NCBI RefSeq assembly: GCF_002157855.1
Contig: NZ_CP020880.1
Location: forward strand, 1,550,001 to 1,614,000
Length of the DNA: 64,000 bases
From: Sutcliffiella horikoshii
Lineage (GTDB): Bacteria; Bacillota; Bacilli; Bacillales; Bacillaceae_I
Direction: 5' to 3'
This document shows, in pieces, positions 7,425-15,845 of the stretch (the first letter of the stretch is position 1; each line of letters opens with the position of its first letter). A program made the position numbers and the translations under genes. Under the pieces are notes generated by a model. That model was given only the letters and a program-made list of their open reading frames with translations, was not told where the DNA came from and did no database searches.

Positions 7425-9578
7425 GTGAAAAAGGATTTGAATGAAGAAAGTCAAGAAATAAAAGAGATATTGTCTGGCAACAAAGATAAATACTCTCATA
7501 TAATTGATCGCAGTAAGGACAAGCTTTTTGCAGTAGCATATCATATGTCTGCAACGGAATCAGAAGCAGAAAAACTAATAGAACAAGGTTTTCTTGAGGT
7601 TTATCAAAACCTAGAAAAATACGAAGAATCAATCTTTTTTTCTGATTGGCTTTACGAACGATTCATTCCCCTATTAGGTAAGAAGAGAGTAAAGGATAAT
7701 ACTAAACAGGCCAAAATGCCATTTCATAATCCACATTATATCGAGATGGAAGAAGCGCTTCATTCCTTGGCACCTGAAGCTAAGTTTCAATTGCTTCTAA
7801 TTAAGCTGATGGATTTTACACCTGCTAAACTTTCGGGATTTATCGGAAAAAGCAAGGAGGAAATAGAAAAGAACTATTCAGCCTCCTTAAAACAAATCCG
7901 CCGTTGCACTTTATCAAGTGAAATCCATGAAGAAGGCGAAGACTGCCATAGTGAGGAAGAGCTTTCTTTGTATTTTGATGGAAAGCTAAGCGATGAAGCG
8001 GAACAGAAGATGAATGATCATTTAGAGTTCTGTCCGGATTGCAGAGAAGTATTACATTTGCTTAAACAAGAAGAAGCTACGTTAGAGAAGGTGTTGGACT
8101 ACCCAAAACTTAATGAATCATTTAACGATCAAGTATTGAGTAAGCTTGACCCTTATGTACCGGCAAAACCAAAGCATCGAACGTGGAAATATCAACTTAG
8201 TGTTGTAGGAATATTAGGCGCAATCTTCTTATTCAGTGTCGTTATTTTACCAACCCTTAAGCCGCTTGCATCCATGGTTTCCACTTATATGGAGCATGGA
8301 ACCATTTATAATGTCTGGACGGAAGGTACATATGCAGTTACTGATGAAGGTATAACTTTAGAGATTACAGATGTGGAAATCGATTCTCTGTATATGGCTG
8401 TCTACTATGAGATTAGTAGAGTAGGTGATGAGCCACCTAAAAAATTTCCAGTTGAAGATGTGGATTTTTATAGCTCGAAGCCATTAAGAATTGTAGATGA
8501 AGCTGGTAGCCATTACCCCGTTGATGCAACGATACCAGATCATCTTCGGCATGCAAGGAGTCTTGCTGAAGAGGAAGGGGAGGAAAAAGAAAGGCCCTAC
8601 TATCTTTTGAAAATGCCTGATAAGCTACCTGACGAGTTTAACCTTGAAATAAATTTCGCTAGGCTCCAGGGACAATATGGAAAATGGAACATAGAAATTC
8701 CGATAAGATATGACAAGGTAGAAGACACAGCTGTGACGGTTAAATTGGATAAAACGATAAACATTGACGATAAAGCAGTCGTTGATATAATGGATGCTAC
8801 CTATAGTAAAAACGGCAGCAGAATAAGGTATAAAGTCAACCATACAAAAGAAGAGGAAGCTAGATTAAGGAAGCTCTTGAAGGAACATGATCAGGAATAT
8901 AGGATGGAAGAAATACTTCAGGGTCGTCATGTTGGACTTCATGTTACAACGGAAGAAGAGCATCTTGTCTTGCCTAATTACTTTCACTTTATGGTTTATG
9001 AACCCAATGAACCGGTAGAATTATATTTTTCGAATTATTACATTGGTAATGAGCAACAACAACAAATGGGCAACCATCAAATACAGGGGAAAATAGAAAA
9101 TCCTGAGGAAGAACTTTATATAAAAATGTTTGGGGCCTCTTTTCAAGAGCCAACATTTTTCTCTCTGGAAGTACCACTTAAAGAGACAGAAACGACTCCT
9201 TTAGAGAGCGAATTCAGTAATTATAAGTTATTGGATTACAGTCTAACCCCTGAAAAGGATGGGGAAGGAAATATCACTAAGTATGCGCTCATCATTAATG
9301 GGGAGAATCAACAGGAGGGAGCACGTGGAGATATTGGCTGGAGCGTGTCGGATCAATCTGGTAATTACATTCCAACAGAAGGCTGGTATCATTACGAAGA
9401 CATGCAAAAGGAAGGTAAGAAAAAGTTGCTGCATGTTGATATCGTCCCACATAACAATGTTTTTCCTGAAACTTTGGTGATAAAAGCGGACTATATTTAT
9501 ACCCATTACGATGAAAAAGAGTGGGAAAAGTTCCCTCTGTTTACTCAAGAGGAAAAAAATGATAGTGAGTCAGAGTAA
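7425..9578 (+). CDS. Sigma-factor-like / zinc-finger anti-sigma fusion membrane protein (first of tandem pair)
   Basis: This 717-residue protein combines modules normally split over two genes. Residues about 20-160 resemble ECF sigma regions 2 and 4 but are degenerate. Residues about 174-215 form an anti-sigma zinc finger with His199-x3-Cys203-x2-Cys206. A transmembrane helix follows at about 257-277, then some 430 extracellular residues of beta-rich sequence resembling DUF4179/DUF5643 domains. The GTG start at 7425 lacks a strong ribosome binding site and is uncertain. Its stop overlaps the next start by one base (TAATG). Target genes, and whether the sigma part still binds RNA polymerase, are unknown. 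Confidence 0.8.
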   Translation: MKKDLNEESQEIKEILSGNKDKYSHIIDRSKDKLFAVAYHMSATESEAEKLIEQGFLEVYQNLEKYEESIFFSDWLYERFIPLLGKKRVKDNTKQAKMPFHNPHYIEMEEALHSLAPEAKFQLLLIKLMDFTPAKLSGFIGKSKEEIEKNYSASLKQIRRCTLSSEIHEEGEDCHSEEELSLYFDGKLSDEAEQKMNDHLEFCPDCREVLHLLKQEEATLEKVLDYPKLNESFNDQVLSKLDPYVPAKPKHRTWKYQLSVVGILGAIFLFSVVILPTLKPLASMVSTYMEHGTIYNVWTEGTYAVTDEGITLEITDVEIDSLYMAVYYEISRVGDEPPKKFPVEDVDFYSSKPLRIVDEAGSHYPVDATIPDHLRHARSLAEEEGEEKERPYYLLKMPDKLPDEFNLEINFARLQGQYGKWNIEIPIRYDKVEDTAVTVKLDKTINIDDKAVVDIMDATYSKNGSRIRYKVNHTKEEEARLRKLLKEHDQEYRMEEILQGRHVGLHVTTEEEHLVLPNYFHFMVYEPNEPVELYFSNYYIGNEQQQQMGNHQIQGKIENPEEELYIKMFGASFQEPTFFSLEVPLKETETTPLESEFSNYKLLDYSLTPEKDGEGNITKYALIINGENQQEGARGDIGWSVSDQSGNYIPTEGWYHYEDMQKEGKKKLLHVDIVPHNNVFPETLVIKADYIYTHYDEKEWEKFPLFTQEEKNDSESE

Positions 9579-11632
9579 TGGAAGAAAGAATATATGTGGG
9601 AAAAGTACTAGCAGGTGACTTGGCAGCTTTTGAACCAATCATTGAAAAATATAAAGACAGTGTTTACAGAATGGGATATTGGTTATCAGGTAGTCAGAAA
9701 GTAGCTGAAAGAGTTACCAATGAGTGCTTTATAAAAGCGTTTAAAAACCTATCAACCTATCAGGAAAAGGAACTGTTCTCGTTTTGGTTGTATCAGGAGG
9801 TATTACCTCTACTGAAAAAGTTGCCGATGCTGGAAAATGGAGATGGCTTTGGGAACTGGCTATATGACAATCCTCATTATATGCAATTGCAGGAAGAGAT
9901 ACTTTCTTTACCAAAGGAAACGAGAGTTCCCCTGTTATTTTCCTATTTTCTCTTAGAGTTAACGGATGAACGGAAAGCGGATTTTTCGGAAAATAGTGTG
10001 AGAGACTTCACTGGGTATCTATTGGAAGCAAAAAAAATAATTCGGCAAAAGTTAGTTTCCCAAATTGATAATTCTACAGAAGCATGTTTGCGAGTGGAGG
10101 AACTAATTGCCTATCAGGATGAATTACTGGGGAGTCCGGAAGAGATCCGTATGGACGACCACTTGGAATTTTGTCCGGGATGCAGAGAGTTGCTTCAACT
10201 AATAGAGCGGGAAGAGAGCATGTTACAGCAGGTGCTTCAATCTCCGTCACTGGAAGTAGATTTTAATGAAAAGGTATTACAACAGTTAACCCCATATTCG
10301 GTCATAAAACCAAAACAACGAACGATGGTTTATCAGTTAGGTGTAATTGGTGTAATGATTGCCTTGATTGTCGGTGGGTTTGTTGTTCTGCCGACTGTTA
10401 CCCCTTGGACCAAAATGGCAAGTAATTATCTAATGTACGGCAGTTTCTATAATGTATGGGCAAAGGGTACTTATACAGCAGAAGACAATGATATTACGGT
10501 AGAAATAACAAACGTGCATGTTGATCCTTTACATATGGTGGTTCACTATGAAGTATCCAGTGAAGAAAAGGGAGCAGGCGGTGGTGGAGTTGACAGGTTT
10601 ACCGTTTATGCCAAGGATGAAGATGGTAAAACGTATGCGATGGAGGCTGCATCCGCAAAGGATAGTCTTATGGTAGAAAACGGAGCTAGCCAGGAAAGTT
10701 TAGTTGACGCGAATTTTTATGTGAGAGCACTGAACGAAGCAGCACTGCCGGAAAACTTCACTCTAATCATTGAATATCATATGTTGAATAGCAGGGGCGG
10801 AGATTGGAAGATTGAGCTTCCGATAGAATATGATAAAGCAATGGAAGATATTGAATTGCTGGAATTAAATGAAATACTAGTTGTTGATGAAAAAATTGAA
10901 GTGGAAATCCTTACTTTAGAGAAGGGCAAGTATGGTACCAGACTGAAATATGATGTAAGGCTGAAGGAAGAGGAAATCGAAAGAATAGAGACAAACCTGA
11001 AACTCACAAATCAGAAATATGATGAACATTTTTTAATGAGTTATCATGATGTGTTTGCCTCTGTGGTATTGGTCAACAATACAAATGAGTACCTGGTTCC
11101 AATCGGTTATCCTTCTTTAAATAATGTGAGCTCCATAAATCAAATTGATTTTTCAAATATTTACACTGATCAGGACTTAATGGAAATCAAACGTGTAGCT
11201 AAAGCGGATGAAAAGCTTTTTGCAGAAATTAAGACCATCTTTTATTTTGAACCGGGGGTTTATTCACTTACCGTTCCACTGGAGGAAACAACGAAGCAAC
11301 CATTGAATATTGATTTAGATGGATACACAATGGACGAGCTGTCTGTAAACAGGCAAGAAGGGGAACTAACGAATGTGCTTATTACAGGGAAGCGAACTCA
11401 AAATTATAAAAAACGTAACTTTCAATGGGAGTTTTTTGATGATAACGGGCAAAGGATGAATGTGTATAATATCCCTGATTATGATTGGTATGATCGACAA
11501 TCAGTAAACGAAAAAGTGGAATTGATTAATGTGGAAGTGGATCCTGAAGAATCACAATTAATGATACAAGCTAGTCAAATATCGAATGATTATTTTTTTG
11601 GAAAAAAGGAATATAGAATTCCACTAAATTAG
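9578..11632 (+). CDS. Sigma-factor-like / zinc-finger anti-sigma fusion membrane protein (second of tandem pair)
   Basis: This 684-residue paralogue of the preceding gene has the same order of parts. A sigma-like N-terminus (about 10-160) is followed by a zinc finger with His195, Cys199 and Cys202 (HLEFCPGC), a membrane helix near 252-273 and a large extracellular region. The sigma-like segment is more eroded than in the first copy: the region-4 helix-turn-helix is hard to see, and an acidic loop replaces part of it. The ATG shares one base with the upstream stop, so translation is probably coupled. The pair most likely arose by duplication and may sense envelope stress, an inference from architecture. 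Confidence 0.8.
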   Translation: MEERIYVGKVLAGDLAAFEPIIEKYKDSVYRMGYWLSGSQKVAERVTNECFIKAFKNLSTYQEKELFSFWLYQEVLPLLKKLPMLENGDGFGNWLYDNPHYMQLQEEILSLPKETRVPLLFSYFLLELTDERKADFSENSVRDFTGYLLEAKKIIRQKLVSQIDNSTEACLRVEELIAYQDELLGSPEEIRMDDHLEFCPGCRELLQLIEREESMLQQVLQSPSLEVDFNEKVLQQLTPYSVIKPKQRTMVYQLGVIGVMIALIVGGFVVLPTVTPWTKMASNYLMYGSFYNVWAKGTYTAEDNDITVEITNVHVDPLHMVVHYEVSSEEKGAGGGGVDRFTVYAKDEDGKTYAMEAASAKDSLMVENGASQESLVDANFYVRALNEAALPENFTLIIEYHMLNSRGGDWKIELPIEYDKAMEDIELLELNEILVVDEKIEVEILTLEKGKYGTRLKYDVRLKEEEIERIETNLKLTNQKYDEHFLMSYHDVFASVVLVNNTNEYLVPIGYPSLNNVSSINQIDFSNIYTDQDLMEIKRVAKADEKLFAEIKTIFYFEPGVYSLTVPLEETTKQPLNIDLDGYTMDELSVNRQEGELTNVLITGKRTQNYKKRNFQWEFFDDNGQRMNVYNIPDYDWYDRQSVNEKVELINVEVDPEESQLMIQASQISNDYFFGKKEYRIPLN

Positions 11633-11717
11633 TGGATTGGCGTTTGCATGTCCCAATTGCAGTACTTTCTTGGTATAATGGAAATCAGATGAAGTGGACG
11701 ATGAAGGAGTATTTTAT

Positions 11718-12020
11718 ATGAATGAAAAAGCGATTCAAACATTTCGCGATTGTATCCCATTATTCCAAGTACTGGCGGATGAAGCAAGACAGGATATTAT
11801 TCTGCTATTGGCTGAAAAAGAAGCATTAACTGTAACTGAGATCGCAGAAACGTCCAGGCTTTCCAGGCCGGCCATTTCCCACCACTTGAAAATTTTACGT
11901 GATAATAAACTTGTGGAAATCGAGCAAAAAGGAACTCAACGTATTTATTCTCTGAGTTTGGAGCCATCTGTTGCCATGCTTAAAGATTTAATTGGAATTG
12001 TGGAGAGTGAGTGTTTATAG
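11718..12020 (+). CDS. ArsR-family winged-helix transcriptional regulator
   Basis: This 100-residue regulator has the ArsR fold, with FQVLADEARQDIILLL as helix 1-2 and the recognition helix in SRPAISHHLKILRDNKLV, followed by a wing ending RIYSLS. The ATG at 11718 has AAGGAG eight bases upstream; the longer GTG reading has none. The ELCVCDL metal site of classic ArsR/SmtB sensors is absent, so it may sense something other than arsenic or zinc. It lies before an SDR gene but is separated from it by a terminator. Confidence 0.9.
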   Translation: MNEKAIQTFRDCIPLFQVLADEARQDIILLLAEKEALTVTEIAETSRLSRPAISHHLKILRDNKLVEIEQKGTQRIYSLSLEPSVAMLKDLIGIVESECL

Positions 12021-12033
12021 TTTGTAGTGGAGG

Positions 12034-12059
12034 CAGCCATGAGAGTGTGGCTGTTTTTT
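12034..12059 (+). terminator. Terminator after the ArsR-family gene
   Basis: CAGCCA (12034-12039) pairs with TGGCTG (12048-12053), followed by six T residues. Confidence 0.85.
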
Positions 12060-12125
12060 CTTAGGTTTCGTTCGTTACAAGTCAAATTGTAAACGTTATA
12101 ATAAAAGTAGTAGAAAAGAAAGGGC

Positions 12126-12920
12126 GTGTTGTTGGTGGAAATGAATCTTAAAGGAAAAACGGCTTTAATTTTGGCTTCTAGCCAAGGTCTTGGAAAGGCA
12201 ATTGCCTCTTCTCTCATTGATGAAGGAGTCAATGTGGTTCTGGCGAGCAGAAACGAGGAAAAATTAGCTAATGTGCAGCGTGAACTAATGGATAATGAAG
12301 GTGGGAGGGCTTCTTATATCCAAACAGACATTACTGACCCTACTCAAATTAAAAGTGCCGTAAATCATGCGGTGGATACATATGGTCGACTTGATATTTT
12401 GGTAAATAACGCCGGGGGTCCTCCTGCCGGTTCATTTGAACAGATAACCGATGAGCAGTGGCAGCAGGCTTTTGAATTAAATCTATTAAGCTATATTAGA
12501 ACCATCAGGGAAGCACTTCCCCACCTTAAGAAAAACGGAGGGAAAATCATCAATATCGCTTCATCCTCCATCAAGGAACCAATTCCTGGCTTACTTCTAT
12601 CCAATACGTTCCGCACAGGCATCGTTGGATTGACTAAGACATTAGCAGGTGAGCTTGCTGGAGATAATATCTTGATCAATACGGTAGCACCTGGAAGAAT
12701 TGCTACAGACAGAGTGGCGTTTTTGGATGAAGTCAATGCCAAGAAACAGGGTATCACCAAAACGGAGATGGAAGAGAAAGTCAAGGCAGGGATACCGCTT
12801 GGTCGTTACGGAGAGCCGGAGGAATTTGCCAAAGTGGTAACGTTTTTAGTATCAGATGCCAACAGCTATATGACTGGCAGCTCGTTCTTAGTTGATGGAG
12901 GCATGGTCAAATCTATTTAA
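12126..12920 (+). CDS. Short-chain dehydrogenase/reductase-like protein lacking the YxxxK pair
   Basis: This protein of about 264 residues has the SDR Rossmann fold with ASSQGLG in place of TGxxxGxG, the structural NNAGGP motif and SSSIKEP at the catalytic serine region. Where SDRs carry Tyr-x3-Lys it has S159-N-T-F-R163, so the normal proton-relay pair is missing. A known SDR subgroup annotated as FabG-like shares this change. The start could be TTG 12126, TTG 12129 or GTG 12132, judged from an AAAGGG site. It may bind NAD(P) without conventional reductase activity, or use other residues. Confidence 0.85.
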   Translation: MLLVEMNLKGKTALILASSQGLGKAIASSLIDEGVNVVLASRNEEKLANVQRELMDNEGGRASYIQTDITDPTQIKSAVNHAVDTYGRLDILVNNAGGPPAGSFEQITDEQWQQAFELNLLSYIRTIREALPHLKKNGGKIINIASSSIKEPIPGLLLSNTFRTGIVGLTKTLAGELAGDNILINTVAPGRIATDRVAFLDEVNAKKQGITKTEMEEKVKAGIPLGRYGEPEEFAKVVTFLVSDANSYMTGSSFLVDGGMVKSI

Positions 12921-12960
12921 ATTTATGGTTATTGTTAGAGAGAAGGGAAGCTAGGAAGTT

Positions 12961-13575
12961 ATGAAGAATTTATTGTTGTTAATACTTGGAGGCTTTGCAA
13001 TAGGCATTATCTTGGGCGTTCTAAATGTTCAATTCAACTTCTGGATATTTGTTGGTCTCCTTGTTTTAGCATTTATTGCCTTATCATACAGGGACGTTAA
13101 ATATATGTTTTTATCCCGGGATGTGGAGAAAATAGAGAAGTATTTAGAAAAAAAGCGTCATGAGCCGTACTATGGGTTTATTTTAGAATTGGCCCATGGA
13201 AACTTGACTGGTGCCAAGAAAGAGTTGGAGGAGCTTGAACGAAAGTGGAAGGGGAAAAAGACTGCAGTTTTTTGGGCTCAGTATTATTTAAGAGTCGGCA
13301 ATTACACAAAGGCAAAAGAGCAAGTTGTAAGAGTCGATCAGCAGGAAATTAAGACGTATATCACAGCTGGGATTGCAGTGGCAGAAAAAGATTATAAGAA
13401 GGCGGAAGAGCTAAAAGGTGAAATGAGAAAAGATTGGATGAAGTTTGCCATCGAAACGGAACTTGCTCTAAGCCGTATAAACTATGTACTTGCAAAAGAA
13501 AAGAAGGAACAGGCTTTAGCGTCCACAAAAGGTTTGCAATATTACATGATGTCCAAGGAGTTTCAAGAAATATAA
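12961..13575 (+). CDS. Membrane-anchored TPR-like protein of unknown function
   Basis: This 204-residue protein has two hydrophobic segments (about 3-24 and 28-45). A cytosolic part follows, made of repeated helix pairs rich in Lys, Glu and Tyr (KKELEELERKW, YTKAKEQVVRV, YKKAEELKGEM) that resemble degenerate tetratricopeptide repeats. A probable role is protein-protein contact at the membrane. It follows the SDR gene by 40 bases and may be cotranscribed. The next gene, hutP, has its own promoter. Confidence 0.7.
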   Translation: MKNLLLLILGGFAIGIILGVLNVQFNFWIFVGLLVLAFIALSYRDVKYMFLSRDVEKIEKYLEKKRHEPYYGFILELAHGNLTGAKKELEELERKWKGKKTAVFWAQYYLRVGNYTKAKEQVVRVDQQEIKTYITAGIAVAEKDYKKAEELKGEMRKDWMKFAIETELALSRINYVLAKEKKEQALASTKGLQYYMMSKEFQEI

Positions 13576-13588
13576 AAGGAGAAACTCC

Positions 13589-13618
13589 TTGACAGGAAGG
13601 CACGGACAAATTTACACT
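13589..13618 (+). promoter_or_regulatory. Putative SigA promoter of the hut operon
   Basis: TTGACA (13589-13594) and TACACT (13613-13618) are spaced by 18 bases. Transcription would begin about 40 bases before the hutP start. A short palindrome, AAGGAG/CTCCTT, overlaps the -35 side. Confidence 0.65.
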
Positions 13619-13642
13619 TGAGGTAGACATTAGTTATTAGAA

Positions 13643-13656
13643 AATTTTCAGTATTG
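13643..13656 (+). promoter_or_regulatory. Possible CodY box upstream of hutP
   Basis: AATTTTCAGTATTG matches the CodY consensus AATTTTCWGAAAAT at 10 of 14 positions, the left half perfectly. CodY represses hut in B. subtilis during amino-acid sufficiency, which makes the site plausible but unproven. Confidence 0.35.
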
Positions 13657-13667
13657 AGGTAATGCAT

Positions 13668-14108
13668 ATGGTACTAGCGATAGATCGACGAATTGGCAAA
13701 TATGCAATACTTCTCGCGATGAACGGCGACCAAGAGGAATTTCCGGTGGTAACACCGTCACAATGGAAAAGCTGTATGGGGAAAGTTGGTTCCATGGATT
13801 CGCAAAAAGTGGTAGCAGCCATTGAAACTGCTGCCAAGCGGGAAGGTATCATCAAATCCGATGGATACAGGGAAACACATGCTCTCTATCATGCCATCAT
13901 GGATGCGCTTAGTGGAGTGACACGCGGTCAAGTGCAGCTTGGTTCTGTCATGAGGACCGTAGGATTGCGTTTTTCCGTTGTAAGGGGAAATCCTTATGAG
14001 GAGTTAGAAGAAGGTGACTGGATTGCAGTTGCACTTTATGGGACGATTGGGGCTCCTGTCAGGGGATCGGAGCATGAAACAATTGGTCTTGGAATAAATC
14101 ACATTTAA
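13668..14108 (+). CDS. hutP: HutP, histidine-dependent antiterminator of the hut operon
   Basis: This 146-residue RNA-binding protein forms a hexamer that, with histidine and Mg2+, prevents termination ahead of hutH. The family core is clearly present: [48 protein letters not shown] and the C-terminal GLGINHI. The second ATG at 13668 is chosen because GAGG then lies eight bases upstream. It is the first gene of hutPHUIG and precedes the hairpin it would regulate. Confidence 0.97.
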   Translation: MVLAIDRRIGKYAILLAMNGDQEEFPVVTPSQWKSCMGKVGSMDSQKVVAAIETAAKREGIIKSDGYRETHALYHAIMDALSGVTRGQVQLGSVMRTVGLRFSVVRGNPYEELEEGDWIAVALYGTIGAPVRGSEHETIGLGINHI

Positions 14109-14120
14109 ATATTTTGCCCA

Positions 14121-14185
14121 TAGTTGCTGATAAATAGGGGGCTGTACTTTGATCATATTACATGGTCGAAGTATGGCCTCTTTTT
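14121..14185 (+). promoter_or_regulatory. hut attenuator: HutP-type RNA site plus terminator hairpin
   Basis: Between hutP and hutH a long stem (left arm about 14137-14153, right arm about 14166-14180 ending GGCCTC) is followed by five T residues. Just before it, two TAG triplets lie at 14121 and 14135, exactly 14 bases apart, fitting the seven-base period of HutP NAG sites but with TGA in the middle position. This matches the known layout in which HutP lifts termination when histidine is present. Confidence 0.85.
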
Positions 14186-14243
14186 GTGTGGGAAAAGGGG
14201 GAAATCGTCTATGGAGAAACAGCGGGAAAAGGGGAGAGTCGCA

Positions 14244-15743
14244 ATGATTACATTAAACGGCGAATCGTTGACGCTTGAAAAATTGAATGGAATTTTATTT
14301 GAAGATGATCAGGTGGAAGCGTGCAAGGACGCAATGGTGAAGGTGGTCGCTAGTCGGGCAGCGGTGGAGAATATTGTGCATAAAGGGGAAGTAGTTTACG
14401 GAATTACAACGGGGTTTGGGAAGTTCAGCGATGTTTTGATTCCATTTGAAGAGACGGCAGACTTGCAACGGAATCTCATTCACTCTCATGCATGTGGAGT
14501 GGGTGAAGCATTTGATGAGGTGATAGGGCGTGCGATGTTGATATTACGTGCAAATGCTCTTTTGAAAGGTTTTTCTGGTGTCCGTCCTATCGTCATTGAA
14601 CGGCTTTTACAATATGTAAATGAGAGAATACATCCTGTTGTTCCGCAGCAAGGTTCGCTAGGAGCAAGCGGAGATCTTGCGCCGTTGTCACATTTGGTCC
14701 TGACCTTGCTTGGTGAGGGTGAAGTTTTTTATGAGGGAAAAAGGCGAGATACGGCAAGTGTGCTAGCTGAAAAAGGAATTACCCCGATCGAATTGAAAGC
14801 GAAAGAAGGTCTTGCCTTAATAAATGGCACACAGGCAATGACGGCTGTAGGGGTAGTCGCATACCTAGAGGCGGAAAAGATGGCTTTCCAAGCGGAGTCG
14901 ATTGCAGCGATGACCTTTGAAGGACTAGAGGGAATTGTGGATGCGTTGGACCATGATGTTCACAGGGTTCGAGGGTACAAGGAGCAAGTGGAAGTTGCGG
15001 AGCGGTTTCGGAAGTTGTTGGATGGAAGCAAGCTTGTGACAAGGCAGGGAGAAAAGCGTGTGCAGGATGCCTATTCACTAAGGTGCATTCCGCAAGTGCA
15101 TGGAGCATCATGGCAGGTATTAGGTTATGTAAAAGAAAAGCTGGAAATAGAAATCAATGCGGCGACAGATAATCCATTGATTTTTGATGATGGAGGCAAA
15201 GTGATTTCTGGAGGTAACTTCCATGGCCAGCCTATTGCCTTTGCGATGGATTTTCTGAAGCTTGGGGTGGCGGAGCTTGCTAATATTTCTGAACGCAGGA
15301 TTGAACGGTTGGTTAATCCACAGTTGAATGACCTGCCTCCTTTCTTAAGTCCGAAGCCAGGACTGCAGTCAGGTGCCATGATCATGCAGTATTGTGCCGC
15401 ATCGCTAGTTTCAGAGAATAAGACGTTGGCACATCCGGCAAGTGTGGACTCCATACCTTCCTCAGCCAACCAAGAGGATCATGTGAGCATGGGTACAATT
15501 GGCGCAAGGCATGCTTATCAGATTGTCGCCAATGTGCGCAGGGTGCTTGCCATCGAATGGATGTGTGCGATGCAAGCCCTTGAATTCCGTGGAGTCTTCC
15601 TATCCGCACCACTCATGCAAAAATGGTACCAAGAAGGACGCACCATCGTCCCAAGCATCACCGAAGACCGCATCTTCTCCAAAGACATCGAAGCACTGGC
15701 CGCATGGATGAAAGATGAGGGTAGCGTTCTATGTAGAGCGTGA
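14244..15743 (+). CDS. hutH: Histidine ammonia-lyase
   Basis: This 499-residue cytosolic enzyme removes ammonia from histidine to give urocanate. The MIO cofactor forms from Ala141-Ser142-Gly143 in [11 protein letters not shown]. Other family blocks are [13 protein letters not shown], the tetramer core [14 protein letters not shown] and [12 protein letters not shown]. The ATG at 14244 with GGGGAG upstream gives the normal N-terminus; longer frames run into the attenuator. The last 50 codons are odd: from 15591 to 15713 nearly every codon ends in A or C, unlike the rest of the gene. This lies beside a GGGGTCTGACCCC hairpin. Confidence 0.98.
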   Translation: MITLNGESLTLEKLNGILFEDDQVEACKDAMVKVVASRAAVENIVHKGEVVYGITTGFGKFSDVLIPFEETADLQRNLIHSHACGVGEAFDEVIGRAMLILRANALLKGFSGVRPIVIERLLQYVNERIHPVVPQQGSLGASGDLAPLSHLVLTLLGEGEVFYEGKRRDTASVLAEKGITPIELKAKEGLALINGTQAMTAVGVVAYLEAEKMAFQAESIAAMTFEGLEGIVDALDHDVHRVRGYKEQVEVAERFRKLLDGSKLVTRQGEKRVQDAYSLRCIPQVHGASWQVLGYVKEKLEIEINAATDNPLIFDDGGKVISGGNFHGQPIAFAMDFLKLGVAELANISERRIERLVNPQLNDLPPFLSPKPGLQSGAMIMQYCAASLVSENKTLAHPASVDSIPSSANQEDHVSMGTIGARHAYQIVANVRRVLAIEWMCAMQALEFRGVFLSAPLMQKWYQEGRTIVPSITEDRIFSKDIEALAAWMKDEGSVLCRA

Positions 15744-15750
15744 AATTCCT

Positions 15751-15769
15751 AGGGGGGTCTGACCCCCCT
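15751..15769 (+). repeat. REP-like hairpin, copy 1 (GGGGTCTGACCCC core)
   Basis: A perfect stem of six G and six C around TCTGA, extended by A/T. It lies inside the hut operon between hutH and hutU. No T-run follows, so it is not a standard terminator, though it could pause transcription or stabilise mRNA ends. The same core occurs at 20698 and 60420. Confidence 0.85.
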
Positions 15770-15845
15770 CAGAAATTTAATACTCCCGCAACAATCCTGT
15801 AACATTATCAAAAACCAAAATATATGAATCTATCAAAGGGGATGA

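Noticed and set aside
14124-14243. Longer hutH reading starting at 14124
   Set aside because: It would start inside the HutP attenuator stem and add residues absent from the family. ATG 14244 has a good ribosome binding site.
15751-15769. The hairpin between hutH and hutU as a rho-independent terminator
   Set aside because: No T-run follows on either strand, and identical cores occur in unrelated positions with skewed flanks.
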